DNA from: an uncultured Bacteroidales bacterium
GTDB lineage: Bacteria; Bacteroidota; Bacteroidia; Bacteroidales; Bacteroidaceae
Length of the DNA stretch: 31,589 bases
Direction of reading: 5' to 3'
Assembly (NCBI GenBank): GCA_937898885.1
Contig: CALDKD010000063.1
Coordinates: forward strand, 1 to 31,589
Positions within the stretch are counted from its first letter, which is position 1. Each line of letters opens with the position of its first letter. The position numbers and the translations under genes were made by a program. Under the pieces are notes generated by a model that saw nothing but the letters and a program-made list of their open reading frames with translations, did no database searches and was not told the DNA's origin. Below, piece by piece: positions 1 through 8,507 of the stretch.

Positions 1-2
1 TC

Positions 3-638
3 TCAGACCACGGAGCTAACCGTCTGGGCGCATCTGCTCTTATGCAGGGTCTTGCCGATGGTTACTTTGTTCTGCCTTACACCATCCAGAACTACCTGTC
101 AGACCAGATTCAGGTTCCGCGCTTCAGCACTGACCTGCCTGAGTTCGAGGCAGCCGAGAAGGGTGTCAAGGAGAAGATCGCAAAGATTATGAGCATCAAC
201 GGAAAGCGTTCCGTAGATTCCATCCATAAGGAGCTTGGCCACATTATGTGGGAGTATGTTGGTATGGGTCGTACAGAGGAGTCTCTGAAGACCGCTCTGA
301 AGAAGCTTGATGAGCTGGAGAAGACTTACTGGAAGGAGCTTCGCGTTCCCGGCGTTCCAACATCGCTCAATGTTGAGCTGGAGAAGGCTCTGCGTCTGCT
401 TGACTTCATTGAGATTGGCAAGCTGATGGCTTACGATGGTCTGAACCGCGAGGAGTCCTGCGGCGGCCATTTCCGCGAGGAGCATCAGACTCCCGAGGGT
501 GAGGCCCTGCGTCACGATGACCAGTTCTCATACGTTGCCTGCTGGAATTACCAGGGTGAGGGCAAGGAGCCTGAGCTGCTCAAGGAGCCTCTGAACTATG
601 AGTATATTAAGGTACAAACCCGTAATTACAAGAATTGA
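3..638 (+). CDS. sdhA: Succinate dehydrogenase/fumarate reductase flavoprotein subunit, 3' end only
   Basis: The reading frame is open from the first bases of the window, so the gene begins upstream and only about the last 211 codons are visible. The first visible residues (SDHGANRLGASAL) are the conserved substrate/FAD-side segment of SdhA/FrdA flavoproteins. The remainder is the helical C-terminal domain and the basic tail. The protein carries covalent FAD and catalyses succinate/fumarate interconversion on the cytoplasmic face of the membrane, together with SdhB and a cytochrome b anchor (SdhC, expected upstream, not seen). In anaerobic Bacteroidales the complex works mainly as a fumarate reductase. 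The next gene, sdhB, follows after 14 nt, which supports one operon. The N-terminal FAD-binding fold lies outside the window. Confidence 0.95.
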   Translation, partial: SDHGANRLGASALMQGLADGYFVLPYTIQNYLSDQIQVPRFSTDLPEFEAAEKGVKEKIAKIMSINGKRSVDSIHKELGHIMWEYVGMGRTEESLKTALKKLDELEKTYWKELRVPGVPTSLNVELEKALRLLDFIEIGKLMAYDGLNREESCGGHFREEHQTPEGEALRHDDQFSYVACWNYQGEGKEPELLKEPLNYEYIKVQTRNYKN

Positions 639-652
639 TAAACAGCATCACT

Positions 653-1408
653 ATGGATAAGAATATTAGTTTTACTTTGAAGGTATGGCGTCAGAGAGGT
701 CCTAAGGAGAAGGGCGGCTTTGTATGCTATCAGATGAAGGATATTCCTACAGACACCTCTTTCCTTGAGATGCTGGATATCCTGAACGAGGATTTGATTA
801 ACAAGGGTGAGGAGCCTATCGTTTTCGATCACGACTGTCGTGAGGGTATCTGCGGTATGTGCTCACTCTATGTGAACGGTCATCCGCACGGACCTGCCAC
901 AGGTGCTACCACCTGCCAGCTCTATATGCGTCGTTTCAAGGATGGCGATACCATCACTGTCGAGCCTTGGCGCTCAGCCGGTTTCCCGGTAATCAGAGAC
1001 CTGATGGTTGACCGTCGCGCCTATGACAAGATTATGCAGGCCGGTGGTTATGTATCAATCAATACCGGTGGTGTGCCTGATGCAAACTCAACACCTATCT
1101 CTAAGGAGAAGGCCGACCTTGCGATGGATGCGGCATCGTGCATCGGTTGCGGTGCTTGTGTGGCAGCCTGCAAGAACGGTTCGGCAATGCTGTTCGTCAG
1201 CGCCAAGGTAAGCCAGCTGGCTCTTCTGCCACAGGGTAAGGTTGAGGCTGCCCGACGTGCCAAGGCAATGCTCTCCAAGATGGATGAGCTGGGCTTCGGT
1301 AACTGCACCAACACACGCGCCTGCGAGGCCGAGTGTCCGAAGTGCATCTCAATCAGCAATATCGCCCGCCTGAACCGCGAGTTCATCAAGGCCAAGCTGA
1401 AAGACTAA
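653..1408 (+). CDS. sdhB: Succinate dehydrogenase/fumarate reductase iron-sulfur subunit
   Basis: This 251-residue protein passes electrons between the flavoprotein and the membrane quinone site. The plant-type [2Fe-2S] ligand motif is visible as CREGICGMCSLYV with a later Cys in TTCQLY. The C-terminal half has the cluster motifs CIGCGACVAACKNG and CTNTRACEAECPK, which supply the [4Fe-4S] and [3Fe-4S] ligands. I take the ATG at 653 (MDKNISFTLKVWRQ) as the start, since it matches where family members begin. The frame is open a few codons further upstream only through a TTG. It lies directly behind sdhA and is followed by a strong terminator, so it is the last gene of the operon. Length and motifs are normal for the Bacteroidetes type of this subunit. 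Confidence 0.96.
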   Translation: MDKNISFTLKVWRQRGPKEKGGFVCYQMKDIPTDTSFLEMLDILNEDLINKGEEPIVFDHDCREGICGMCSLYVNGHPHGPATGATTCQLYMRRFKDGDTITVEPWRSAGFPVIRDLMVDRRAYDKIMQAGGYVSINTGGVPDANSTPISKEKADLAMDAASCIGCGACVAACKNGSAMLFVSAKVSQLALLPQGKVEAARRAKAMLSKMDELGFGNCTNTRACEAECPKCISISNIARLNREFIKAKLKD

Positions 1409-1432
1409 GTAAATATACATATTTATGATAAG

Positions 1433-1465
1433 GTGGGCCTTGGGTTTCCTCAAGGCCCACTTTTT
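1433..1465 (+). terminator. Rho-independent terminator of the sdh operon
   Basis: A perfect 10-bp GC-rich stem, GTGGGCCTTG (1433-1442) with CAAGGCCCAC (1451-1460), encloses an 8-nt loop and is followed at once by TTTTT. It lies 24 nt after the sdhB stop. The T tract overlaps the stop codon of the convergent dprA gene. Confidence 0.9.
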
Positions 1466-2576
1466 ATTTGAGCGTGTACAGGCAGCCAGGGTGTGATTTG
1501 ACCAGACCTTTCATCTCAAGGTCAAGCAGGGTGGATATCATCTCTCCGGCCGGCGTGTCGCACTCTACTACAAGAGTGTTCAGCTGGAGGCCTTTCGGGG
1601 CCTTCTCAAGGCATTGCATCACCTTTTGCTGTATGCCATCCAACTCGGGGAATAGTTGCTGCTGTATGGGCTCTGTTGCGTGTATATGCCAGCCCATATC
1701 GGTCACAAAGTCACGGGCGGATTGTATCAGACCTGCACGGTTGCTTCTGATAAGCTCATTGCATCCTGCGGATATCGGGTCGCCTACGGCTCCGGGGAAT
1801 GCGAAACATGAGCGGCAGTAACTCTCGGCTATCTCTGCGGTTATCAGCGAGCCTCCTTTTGAGGCAGACTCAACTACTACAACAGCATCGGACATTCCTG
1901 CCACAATTCTGTTTCTCTGAACGAAATTACCTTTGAACGGTGTGGTTCCGCTCATAAACTCAGTTACTAAGCCGCCATTGTCCAGCATCCGGCGGGCCAC
2001 ATTCCGGTGGCTGGCCGGGTATATCTGGTCAAGGCCGTGTGCCAGTACACCTACTGTCTGAAGATGGTTCTCCATTGCGTTGGTGTGTGCCGATACGTCA
2101 ATGCCAAACGCAAGGCCGCTTACAATAAGGGTGTCGGGGCACAGCTCAGCCAGTTCCTTTACGAACTTGTCGGTAAGATGTTTTCCATAGATGGTTGCTT
2201 TCCGGGTGCCTATTATGGCTACTATGTGTGGTGCGTTTAGATTGATGTTTCCCAATGTGAACAGTACTAAGGGGGCATCCTCGCACTCCCTGAGGCGTGC
2301 GGGGTAGTCAGCATCCTCAATTGTCAGGTATCTAATGTGTTTCTCTTTAATAAACTCAAGCTCGCGCTCGGCGGCAAAAAGAGACCCGGAGTCATCCAAT
2401 GCCTCGGTAAGGCATTGTGTGACTCCGGGTAAAATGTTATTTAGATTCCTGTGACTCCTGAAGATTTCCAAGGCGCTGCCTGTCTGCTGATATAGCAGTC
2501 TGGCCTTTGCAGGTCCTAATCTCTCAATCTTGCTGAGAGTAAGCAGCGCCGTAAGCTCATCTTTCGGCGCTATCAC
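1464..2576 (-). CDS. dprA: DNA-processing protein DprA (Smf)
   Basis: DprA binds single-stranded DNA and loads RecA during natural transformation; it is also kept in many bacteria with no known competence. In this 370-residue protein the N-terminal 60 residues contain a helix-hairpin-helix/SAM-like region (KIERLGPAKARLLYQ). The Rossmann-like core follows with GTRKATIYG at about 123-131, SGLAFGID at 153-160, HGLDQIYP, and the FVQRNRIVAG and SKGGSLITA segments that are the signature of the family. The last 60 residues form the small winged-helix-like DprA C-terminal domain. The start ATG at 2576 is 13 nt after the stop of the upstream lipoprotein gene, so the two are probably cotranscribed. Length is normal and nothing looks broken. 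Confidence 0.94.
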   Translation of the reverse strand: MIAPKDELTALLTLSKIERLGPAKARLLYQQTGSALEIFRSHRNLNNILPGVTQCLTEALDDSGSLFAAERELEFIKEKHIRYLTIEDADYPARLRECEDAPLVLFTLGNINLNAPHIVAIIGTRKATIYGKHLTDKFVKELAELCPDTLIVSGLAFGIDVSAHTNAMENHLQTVGVLAHGLDQIYPASHRNVARRMLDNGGLVTEFMSGTTPFKGNFVQRNRIVAGMSDAVVVVESASKGGSLITAEIAESYCRSCFAFPGAVGDPISAGCNELIRSNRAGLIQSARDFVTDMGWHIHATEPIQQQLFPELDGIQQKVMQCLEKAPKGLQLNTLVVECDTPAGEMISTLLDLEMKGLVKSHPGCLYTLK

Positions 2577-2589
2577 TGGAATTGCTGTC

Positions 2590-4278
2590 TTAGAGGGCCT
2601 TTACGGCATCCTGGAATTTAGCAAACTCAAGGTCAGCTGCTGCCTTTGCCTTCAGTGAGGCGTCGGCTGCGATGGCCTTCTTCAGATTCTGTGCGACTGC
2701 GGCTGCATCGTTAGTACGGGCAGCTACAAGAGCATTCAGATAATAGGTGTTACCGGTCGGGTTCTTGATTGCGTTGAGAACCTTCAGGGCATTGGTATAA
2801 TCCTTGTTGAGGATATAAGCCAGAGCCTCAGACTCGGTGTTGGAGCCCTTCAGTGACTCAAGAGCGCGTGCGTACTGGCCCTGAGCGATGTAGCTGGTAC
2901 CAAGAGCCTGAGCGTTCTCGATGCTGTTGCCACCCTTTGACAGATGGTTCTGAGCCTCTGCCAGCTTGCCCTGTGCGAGCAGCATGTTTGAAAGGTTGGT
3001 GTGAATCTCAGGAGCTGTTGAGTTCAGTGAGAGAGCCTTGTGATAAAGCTCGTGAGCCTTGTCAAGCTCGCCATCCTCAAATGCCAGGAGACCAAGGTTG
3101 TTGTATGCGCGATAGTCGTTCGGATACAGCTTGGTGGTTGTTGTGTAGATGTCCTTCTTCTCAGCGGCCTTGTCGGTCAGAGTAGCGGCGTAGAGCAGCT
3201 CGTTGCAGCTCAGAACCTTTGGATCTGACTTGTATGCGTCCTTGATCTCGTCATCGCTGCGGCCGATAATCTGATAGTTCAGAGTAAGGCGTGCGCGACG
3301 CAACTGCGGCAGAATGTCGTCTGCGAGCTCACCATAGACTGATGAGAGGTTCTTGATCTCAGTCTCACGACGCTCCGGGTCGCTGTACATAGAGAGAACG
3401 CGAAGGATAAGGTCCTTATCCTGAAGATTTGACTTCTCAACCAATGCCTTGAAGCCGTCCCAGTCCTCTGCTGTATATTTGGAGTCGAGGCTGGTGTCGA
3501 GCTTGCTCTTCTTCATCTCGTTCTTTACGTAGTTGACAGCATTCTTCTCACGCTGGCTTGCCAGATTGTCATTGAGCTTCATACCGCCATCAGGTGATGC
3601 GTATGCCGATACCTCAATATTGTCAACGCCATAGTTCTTGGTGTCATTTACAACAGTGTTGAATGACTCCTTGAGGGCCTTGATGGCCTCGCTTGTGGTC
3701 TCACCCGGGCGGATGTTGGCCTGCTGGATGGCGAACATGATGTTAGCCTCCTGAGCCTGCTTGATGATGCGCTGGAAGGCATCCTCTGAGTATGCGCTGT
3801 TGGCGTTGGATGCCGTGTTTGTGTAAAGGTTCTCAGTAGAGATAACGCCATCGGCCAGCTTTACTGACGGGATGTCAATCTCCTTGCCCTTTACGGTTGC
3901 GTCAAAATCAGCGAAGAGCTCTGACTTTGCCATCTCGGGCTGATATGGCAATGAGAACTTCATTGTGTAGGTGTAACCATCCTTTGCAGGAACTACAAGG
4001 TTGTTGCCCTTTACGTTCTCGCCCTGGAATGTCATAGCGTCGGCCTTGGCCTCGCCACCGTCCCACTTGAGAACCGGAGTAACGGTTACCACTGCGTTCT
4101 TATCGAAGAACTTTGCAGGGAAATAGCAGCTTACAGATACTGGTACCTGACCGCCTACCTCCTCAAGAATCTGAGGTGTTACGGTAAAATAGTCTTCTGA
4201 CAAAGCCATATCAGACTTGCAAGATGCCAGAAGCAGAATTCCTGCGCTCAAAAGCGCATAGCGCAATGCTTTAAACAT
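2590..4278 (-). CDS. OmpA-like/TPR outer-membrane lipoprotein
   Basis: This 562-residue protein starts with a lipoprotein signal peptide with lipobox LLASC (Cys20), so it is expected to be lipidated and placed in the envelope. The middle holds an OmpA-like stretch around residues 220-250 (VSAYASPDGG, then NLASQREKNAVNYV), which resembles the peptidoglycan-associating part of OmpA C-terminal domains. From about residue 385 to the end lie degenerate tetratricopeptide repeats (for example DYRAYNNLGLLAFEDGELDKA), a protein-protein interaction scaffold. Similar proteins occur across Bacteroidales, but I know of no assigned function. A structural or scaffolding role linking the outer membrane to peptidoglycan is my inference. 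The codon use (many GAG, AAG) suggests good expression. dprA follows after 13 nt. Confidence 0.8.
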   Translation of the reverse strand: MFKALRYALLSAGILLLASCKSDMALSEDYFTVTPQILEEVGGQVPVSVSCYFPAKFFDKNAVVTVTPVLKWDGGEAKADAMTFQGENVKGNNLVVPAKDGYTYTMKFSLPYQPEMAKSELFADFDATVKGKEIDIPSVKLADGVISTENLYTNTASNANSAYSEDAFQRIIKQAQEANIMFAIQQANIRPGETTSEAIKALKESFNTVVNDTKNYGVDNIEVSAYASPDGGMKLNDNLASQREKNAVNYVKNEMKKSKLDTSLDSKYTAEDWDGFKALVEKSNLQDKDLILRVLSMYSDPERRETEIKNLSSVYGELADDILPQLRRARLTLNYQIIGRSDDEIKDAYKSDPKVLSCNELLYAATLTDKAAEKKDIYTTTTKLYPNDYRAYNNLGLLAFEDGELDKAHELYHKALSLNSTAPEIHTNLSNMLLAQGKLAEAQNHLSKGGNSIENAQALGTSYIAQGQYARALESLKGSNTESEALAYILNKDYTNALKVLNAIKNPTGNTYYLNALVAARTNDAAAVAQNLKKAIAADASLKAKAAADLEFAKFQDAVKAL

Positions 4279-4335
4279 AGTCGTTTTTCTATTAAGTTAA
4301 TTAATTAAGATTTATCTCCAAACTATATCAATTTG

Positions 4336-4343
4336 CAAAATTA
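4336..4343 (-). promoter_or_regulatory. Putative Bacteroidetes -7 element for the OmpA/TPR lipoprotein gene
   Basis: On the minus strand this reads TAATTTTG, an exact match to the Bacteroidetes -7 consensus TAnnTTTG, about 58 nt before the start codon at 4278. I find no good -33 TTTG at the expected spacing, and the region is very A+T-rich, so the call is tentative. Confidence 0.4.
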
Positions 4344-4385
4344 ATCAAAATTGATACATAGCATTGTGGTAAAAGCCTTTTTTTA

Positions 4386-5288
4386 TTAATTAACACAATT
4401 TCGGGGGTGGTGGGCAATGATTTCCTCTCTAAGACGGCTCCTGTCAATGTGTGTATAGATTTCCGTAGTTGCTATTTTCTCGTGTCCGAGCATACATTGT
4501 ATGGCACGAAGGTTGGCGCCACCCTCCAGAAGATGTGTGGCAAATGAGTGTCTGAAAGTGTGCGGGCTGACTGTTTTTGATATGCCGGCCAGGCGGGTCT
4601 GGCTCTTGATTATATCGAATACCATCACACGGCTGAGTGGTTTACCTGTGCGGTAACTGATAAAGAGATAATCCTCAAAGCTTTTTTTGATGTCAATGTG
4701 GCACCGGTCGGTCAGGTAGAGCTGAATCTCGTGAATCGCCCTTCCGGATATCGGCACAAGTCTCTGCTTGCTGCCTTTGCCGGTCACTTTTATGAATCCC
4801 TCATCGGAGTAGATCTCGGATAATTTCAAAGAGCATAGCTCGGATACGCGCAGGCCGCAACTGTAGAGTGTCTCCAGAATGGCCCTGTTTCTCTGACCGT
4901 AAGGCGTGCTTCTGTCGATGGAGTCGATAATACGGTCAATCTCTTCCGTAGTGAGAACCTCGGGCAACCTCATACCTATCTTGGGCGATTCCAGCATCTC
5001 GGAAGGATTCTTCTCCAGGAATCCGTCCAATACCAGAAACTTGAAAAACGAGCGTATCCCGGAGATGATTCTGGCCTCGGAGCGGGCGGATATTCCGATA
5101 TCAGACAATGCCGCAATGAATGAGTGCAGATTATCAATGGTGACATCGCTCAGGGATATACCCTCATCTCCTAAAAAACACAGGAGTTTGCCCGCATCGT
5201 CGAGATAGGCCTGCAAGGTGTTGGGCGACAAGGATTTCTCCAGCGCCAGATATTGTCTGAACCGTTTTAGGGCCTCTGTATTATCCAC
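4386..5288 (-). CDS. xerD: Tyrosine recombinase XerD
   Basis: XerD acts with a partner recombinase at dif to resolve chromosome dimers at the division septum. The 300-residue protein has the N-terminal SAM-like core-binding domain (about 1-95) and the C-terminal catalytic domain. The full catalytic set is visible: R147 (CGLRVSELC), K171 (TGKGSKQR), H243 and R246 (HTFRHSFATH), H269 (LGHEK) and the nucleophile Y278 (TTEIYTH). Length and ending match housekeeping Xer proteins rather than element-borne integrases, and the neighbours are core genes. The frame begins with GTG at 5288 (MDNTEALKRF), which fits where XerD homologues start; no ATG lies nearby in frame. A well-spaced promoter lies just upstream. 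Confidence 0.93.
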   Translation of the reverse strand: MDNTEALKRFRQYLALEKSLSPNTLQAYLDDAGKLLCFLGDEGISLSDVTIDNLHSFIAALSDIGISARSEARIISGIRSFFKFLVLDGFLEKNPSEMLESPKIGMRLPEVLTTEEIDRIIDSIDRSTPYGQRNRAILETLYSCGLRVSELCSLKLSEIYSDEGFIKVTGKGSKQRLVPISGRAIHEIQLYLTDRCHIDIKKSFEDYLFISYRTGKPLSRVMVFDIIKSQTRLAGISKTVSPHTFRHSFATHLLEGGANLRAIQCMLGHEKIATTEIYTHIDRSRLREEIIAHHPRNCVN

Positions 5289-5314
5289 AATCAGTGTATT
5301 TATAAAAAAACCAC

Positions 5315-5322
5315 TATTTTTG
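5315..5322 (+). promoter_or_regulatory. Putative -7 element for the O-methyltransferase operon
   Basis: TATTTTTG followed by C matches TAnnTTTG exactly on the plus strand, about 68 nt before the start at 5391. No clear -33 TTTG is seen. It lies inside the same 100-bp divergent region as the xerD promoter. Confidence 0.45.
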
Positions 5323-5337
5323 CAGTGAAATAGGGCT

Positions 5338-5368
5338 CAAAGGTACTTTTTTACTGTCACCTTACAAA
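5338..5368 (-). promoter_or_regulatory. Bacteroidetes-type promoter of xerD
   Basis: On the minus strand TTTG (5365-5368) is followed by a 19-nt spacer and TACCTTTG (5338-5345). This matches the Bacteroidetes primary sigma factor consensus TTTG-N19-21-TAnnTTTG at both boxes. The predicted transcript start lies about 40 nt before the xerD GTG. Confidence 0.65.
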
Positions 5369-5390
5369 ATATGAGCCGGAAAATCGGAAT

Positions 5391-6050
5391 ATGACGAATT
5401 TAGGCACAGGATACACTGGTGAGGAGATGCTTGAGGAATACATCTCAACTCACATAGAGGCAGAGGGCGATTTGCTTAACGCTCTTTACCGTGAGACCAA
5501 TATCCGTCTGCTTAATCCCAGAATGGCCTCCGGCCACATACAGGGTCGCCTGCTCAAGATGCTAACCAGAATGATATCTCCCCGGAAAGTGCTGGAGATT
5601 GGCACGTTTACCGGCTATTCAGCCCTTTGTATCGCTGAAGGGCTTCCGGAGGGTGGTGTGGTGCATACCATAGAGGTTGACGATGAGCTTGAGGAGTTCA
5701 TTTTGAAATGGGTTGGGCGCTCGCCGTATTCAGAGAGGATTGTATGTCATACAGGCGATGCCCTGAAGGTTGTGCCTCAGCTTGGGCTGGAGTTCGATAT
5801 GACTTTCATTGATGGCGAGAAGCGCGAGTATCCACAGTATTACGATCTGGTATTGGGATATGTCCGCAGCGGAGGCTTTATCATTGCGGACAACACTTTG
5901 TGGGACGGGCACGTTGTTGAGCGGGAGTATGACAGGGATGCACAGACTCAGGCCATCAGGCGTTTCAACGATATTGTGGCCGCCGACAGCAGGGTGGAGG
6001 TGGCGATGATTCCCATTCGCGATGGTATTACTATTATCAGAAAGAAATAG
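5391..6050 (+). CDS. Class I SAM-dependent O-methyltransferase (caffeoyl-CoA/catechol O-MT family)
   Basis: This 219-residue protein has the family layout: an N-terminal helical cap, the SAM-binding motif LEIGTFTGYSALCIAEGLP around residues 64-83, the acidic residue after strand 2 (IEVDDE), and the metal/catalytic region FIDGEKREYPQYYD followed by IIADNTLWDG. This is the pattern of the divalent-metal-dependent O-methyltransferase_3 family, whose bacterial substrates are mostly unknown. The ATG at 5391 is used because an earlier ATG at 5371 runs into a stop within a few codons. rbfA follows after 9 nt and a permease gene after that, a grouping common in Bacteroidales. The real substrate cannot be read from sequence. 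Confidence 0.9.
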   Translation: MTNLGTGYTGEEMLEEYISTHIEAEGDLLNALYRETNIRLLNPRMASGHIQGRLLKMLTRMISPRKVLEIGTFTGYSALCIAEGLPEGGVVHTIEVDDELEEFILKWVGRSPYSERIVCHTGDALKVVPQLGLEFDMTFIDGEKREYPQYYDLVLGYVRSGGFIIADNTLWDGHVVEREYDRDAQTQAIRRFNDIVAADSRVEVAMIPIRDGITIIRKK

Positions 6051-6059
6051 GCATAGAAT

Positions 6060-6395
6060 ATGAATAGTACAAGACAACAGAAAATCTCGAGACTGGTACA
6101 GAAGGAGCTCAGTGAGATGTTTCTTCAGCAGACCAAGCTTACCAAGGGAATGCTTGTCAGCGTAAGTGGGGTGAAGGTAAGCAGTGACCTGCAGAATGCA
6201 AATGTATATCTTAGCGTCTTCCCGAGTGACAAAGGCGCGGAGATAGTGAGGAACGTGAATGATAATGTAAAGTCTCTCCGTTTTGACTTTGCCCAGCGGG
6301 TACGCTTCCAGCTCAGGGTGATACCGGAATTCCGCTTCTTCCTGGATGACTCATTGGACTATATGGAGCATATAGACGAGCTTCTAAAAAAATAG
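6060..6395 (+). CDS. rbfA: Ribosome-binding factor A
   Basis: RbfA binds the 30S subunit during late assembly and helps 16S rRNA 5'-end maturation, notably in the cold. The protein has 111 residues with the typical start MNSTRQQKISRLVQKELSEMF. The single KH-like domain follows, with VSGVKVSSDLQNANVYLSVF, and the conserved ending RVIPEFRFFLDDSLDYMEHI is present. The length equals the compact Bacteroidetes form. It sits between the O-methyltransferase (9-nt gap) and the permease (5-nt gap) in one operon. Confidence 0.95.
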   Translation: MNSTRQQKISRLVQKELSEMFLQQTKLTKGMLVSVSGVKVSSDLQNANVYLSVFPSDKGAEIVRNVNDNVKSLRFDFAQRVRFQLRVIPEFRFFLDDSLDYMEHIDELLKK

Positions 6396-6400
6396 TACTT

Positions 6401-7645
6401 GTGAATCTTCCCTTTCTCATAGCCCGCAGGTATCTCTTCGCGCCCAAGTCCAGAAATGTGATAAACATCATTTCCGGTATCACTATGGTGGGAATAGCCA
6501 TCGCGTCCCTGGCTATGATATGCACATTGTCTGTGTTCAATGGATTTCACAGGCTGATGGAGTCTCTTTTCACAGACTTTGATCCTGATGTCAGGGTGGT
6601 TGCCACAAAAGGGAAGGTATTCAATCCTGATGAGGATGCTCTTGGAAAGGTCAGGGAGCTTCCATTCGTTGAGGCTTACACCTATACTCTTGAGGAGCAG
6701 GCTTTGATACGCTACAACAACTCTCAGCAGATAGTTACTGTAAGGGGAGTTGAGGATAATGTATGCGATGTCTATGCCCTTGACAATATCCTGCGTGGAA
6801 AAGGTGAGTTTCTATTCAAGGACAATGTGTGCGAGTATGCCATTCCGGGCGTGGGTCTTATGAATGCTCTTGATTGTGGCATCCAGCCGGTTACGCCATT
6901 TACACTATATGCTCCTAAAAGAGGGGGGAAGGTCAATATGTCCAATCCTGCCATGAATTTCAACAGTGTGAAGTTCTTTGCCTCAGGTCTGGTGTTTCAG
7001 GTTAATCAACAGCCTTACGACGACAGTTACGTGCTTGTATCGTTAGGTCTTGCCAGACGTCTGCTCGGGTATGGCAGTGAGGTGTCATCAATGGAGATAA
7101 GGCTTAGGGAAGGATATTCTCCGGCCAGGGCCTGCAGTGAGATACAGAGTATTCTGGGAGACGATTATAAGGCTCTGGACCGCTATAACCAACAGGCCGA
7201 TGTATTCAAGGTTGTGCGGCTTGAGAAATTTGTATCGTTCCTGTTCCTGGCATTCATACTTCTCATAGCATGCTTCAACATAGTAGGCTCACTGGTAATG
7301 CTGATGGTGGATAAAGAGGAGGACACATCTCTTCTTGTCAACCTTGGCTTGTCCAGGGATGCGGCAAGGAGGGTGTTTGTGTATGACGGACTCCTCATTT
7401 CATTCATAGGCGCTTTAGGAGGACTTATTTTAGGAGTTATTCTTGCCCTTCTTCAACAACATTTCGGATTTATTCCCCTGGGAGCCAACGGGGGATTCAT
7501 AGTTGACTCATATCCTGTGGCGGTGAAAGTCACCGACGTGATTATTGTTCTGATAACAGTAATTTTGGTCACATTACTCTCAATGTGGCCCATAAGGAAG
7601 ATCGCAGACCGTTTTGTAGGTCAGCAGAAAGAGCGGGAGATTTAA
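6401..7645 (+). CDS. FtsX-family ABC transporter permease, LolC/LolE-like
   Basis: LolC/E-type permeases extract lipoproteins from the inner membrane for delivery to the outer membrane, working with an ATPase (LolD) that is not in this window. The 414-residue protein has the LolE-like opening NLPFLIARRYLFAPKSRN, then a first membrane helix around residues 24-46 (VGIAIASLAMICTLSVF). A large periplasmic domain follows to about residue 270, and three C-terminal helices make up the FtsX domain. The phrase FLAFILLIACFNIVGSLVMLM with VDKEEDTSLLVNLGLS is typical of the family. The start is GTG at 6401, 5 nt after rbfA. Its stop overlaps the convergent murI stop by 4 nt. The assignment to Lol rather than another FtsX permease is likely but not proven. 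Confidence 0.87.
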   Translation: MNLPFLIARRYLFAPKSRNVINIISGITMVGIAIASLAMICTLSVFNGFHRLMESLFTDFDPDVRVVATKGKVFNPDEDALGKVRELPFVEAYTYTLEEQALIRYNNSQQIVTVRGVEDNVCDVYALDNILRGKGEFLFKDNVCEYAIPGVGLMNALDCGIQPVTPFTLYAPKRGGKVNMSNPAMNFNSVKFFASGLVFQVNQQPYDDSYVLVSLGLARRLLGYGSEVSSMEIRLREGYSPARACSEIQSILGDDYKALDRYNQQADVFKVVRLEKFVSFLFLAFILLIACFNIVGSLVMLMVDKEEDTSLLVNLGLSRDAARRVFVYDGLLISFIGALGGLILGVILALLQQHFGFIPLGANGGFIVDSYPVAVKVTDVIIVLITVILVTLLSMWPIRKIADRFVGQQKEREI

Positions 7646-8484
7646 ATCTGTATGCTTTGCGCCGATATCGTCTCGTTCATGAAGAGCGATGCTGATGGCA
7701 GGAATGAGTCTGCAGACTCAGTTGTCAGATATTTGCAGGTTCCGTTCTTGGTGCACTTTTCATCTATCTCCGGATGTCTGGTGAGATAGTCCTTCAATGC
7801 CTCAGCCACATACTCTCCCTGGCTTACTATCTTGATGTCTTCCGGCACATATTTGCGGATTTTGTCTATGAGAATAGGGTAGTGGGTGCAACCCAGTACG
7901 ATTGTGTCAATCAGGCTGTCTTTGGCCAGCAGGTTTCTCACGTGTTTCTCAATAAAGAAGTCGGCTCCTTCAGAGTTGCTCTCGCCAGTCTCAACCAGCG
8001 GTACCCATAATGGACAGGCCTCGCCCGATACTTTGATATCAGGGAACAGCTTGTGTATCTCCATTGGATACGACATAGACTTGATGGTTCCTGGTGTGGC
8101 CAGAAGGCCGATATGCCTGCTCTGTGTGATATTGCCGATGCACTCAACCGTAGGGCGGATGATGCCAAGCACGCGTCTCTGCTCGTCCATACGTGGGATG
8201 TCGTTTACCTGAATGCTCTTCAGAGCCTTTGCCGATGCTGTATTGCAGGCCAGTATCACAAGATGGCATCCCATCTCAAAAAGTTTCTCCACACACTGCG
8301 ATGTAAACTCATATACAACCTCAAACGAGCGTGTGCCGTATGGGGTTCTTGCATTGTCACCGAAGTAGAGATAGTCATACTGAGGCATAAGCCTCTTGAT
8401 ACGGGACAGGATAGTAAGTCCGCCATATCCTGAGTCAAATATACCGATTGGGCCGGCCTCTTCGGGAAATACTGTCTGTCTCAT
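7642..8484 (-). CDS. murI: Glutamate racemase
   Basis: MurI makes D-glutamate for the peptidoglycan stem peptide. The 280-residue protein shows the opening GIFDSGYGGLTIL and the FGDNARTPYG segment. The two catalytic cysteines are in context: Cys80 in LACNTAS and Cys199 in VLGCTHYP. The substrate-binding aspartate is D17 in the IFDSG motif. It is the last gene of the envelope operon, 23 nt behind the Skp-like gene, a place it often takes in Bacteroidales. A hairpin upstream of that Skp gene may tune how much of the transcript reaches murI. The stop codon overlaps the convergent permease gene. Confidence 0.95.
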   Translation of the reverse strand: MRQTVFPEEAGPIGIFDSGYGGLTILSRIKRLMPQYDYLYFGDNARTPYGTRSFEVVYEFTSQCVEKLFEMGCHLVILACNTASAKALKSIQVNDIPRMDEQRRVLGIIRPTVECIGNITQSRHIGLLATPGTIKSMSYPMEIHKLFPDIKVSGEACPLWVPLVETGESNSEGADFFIEKHVRNLLAKDSLIDTIVLGCTHYPILIDKIRKYVPEDIKIVSQGEYVAEALKDYLTRHPEIDEKCTKNGTCKYLTTESADSFLPSASLFMNETISAQSIQI

Positions 8485-8507
8485 ATTCCTTTCAGTTTTT
8501 AGTTTGC

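Noticed and set aside
4386..5288. xerD as an element integrase marking a second mobile element
   Set aside because: Length, sequence and core-gene neighbours fit housekeeping XerD; there are no repeats or cargo genes around it.
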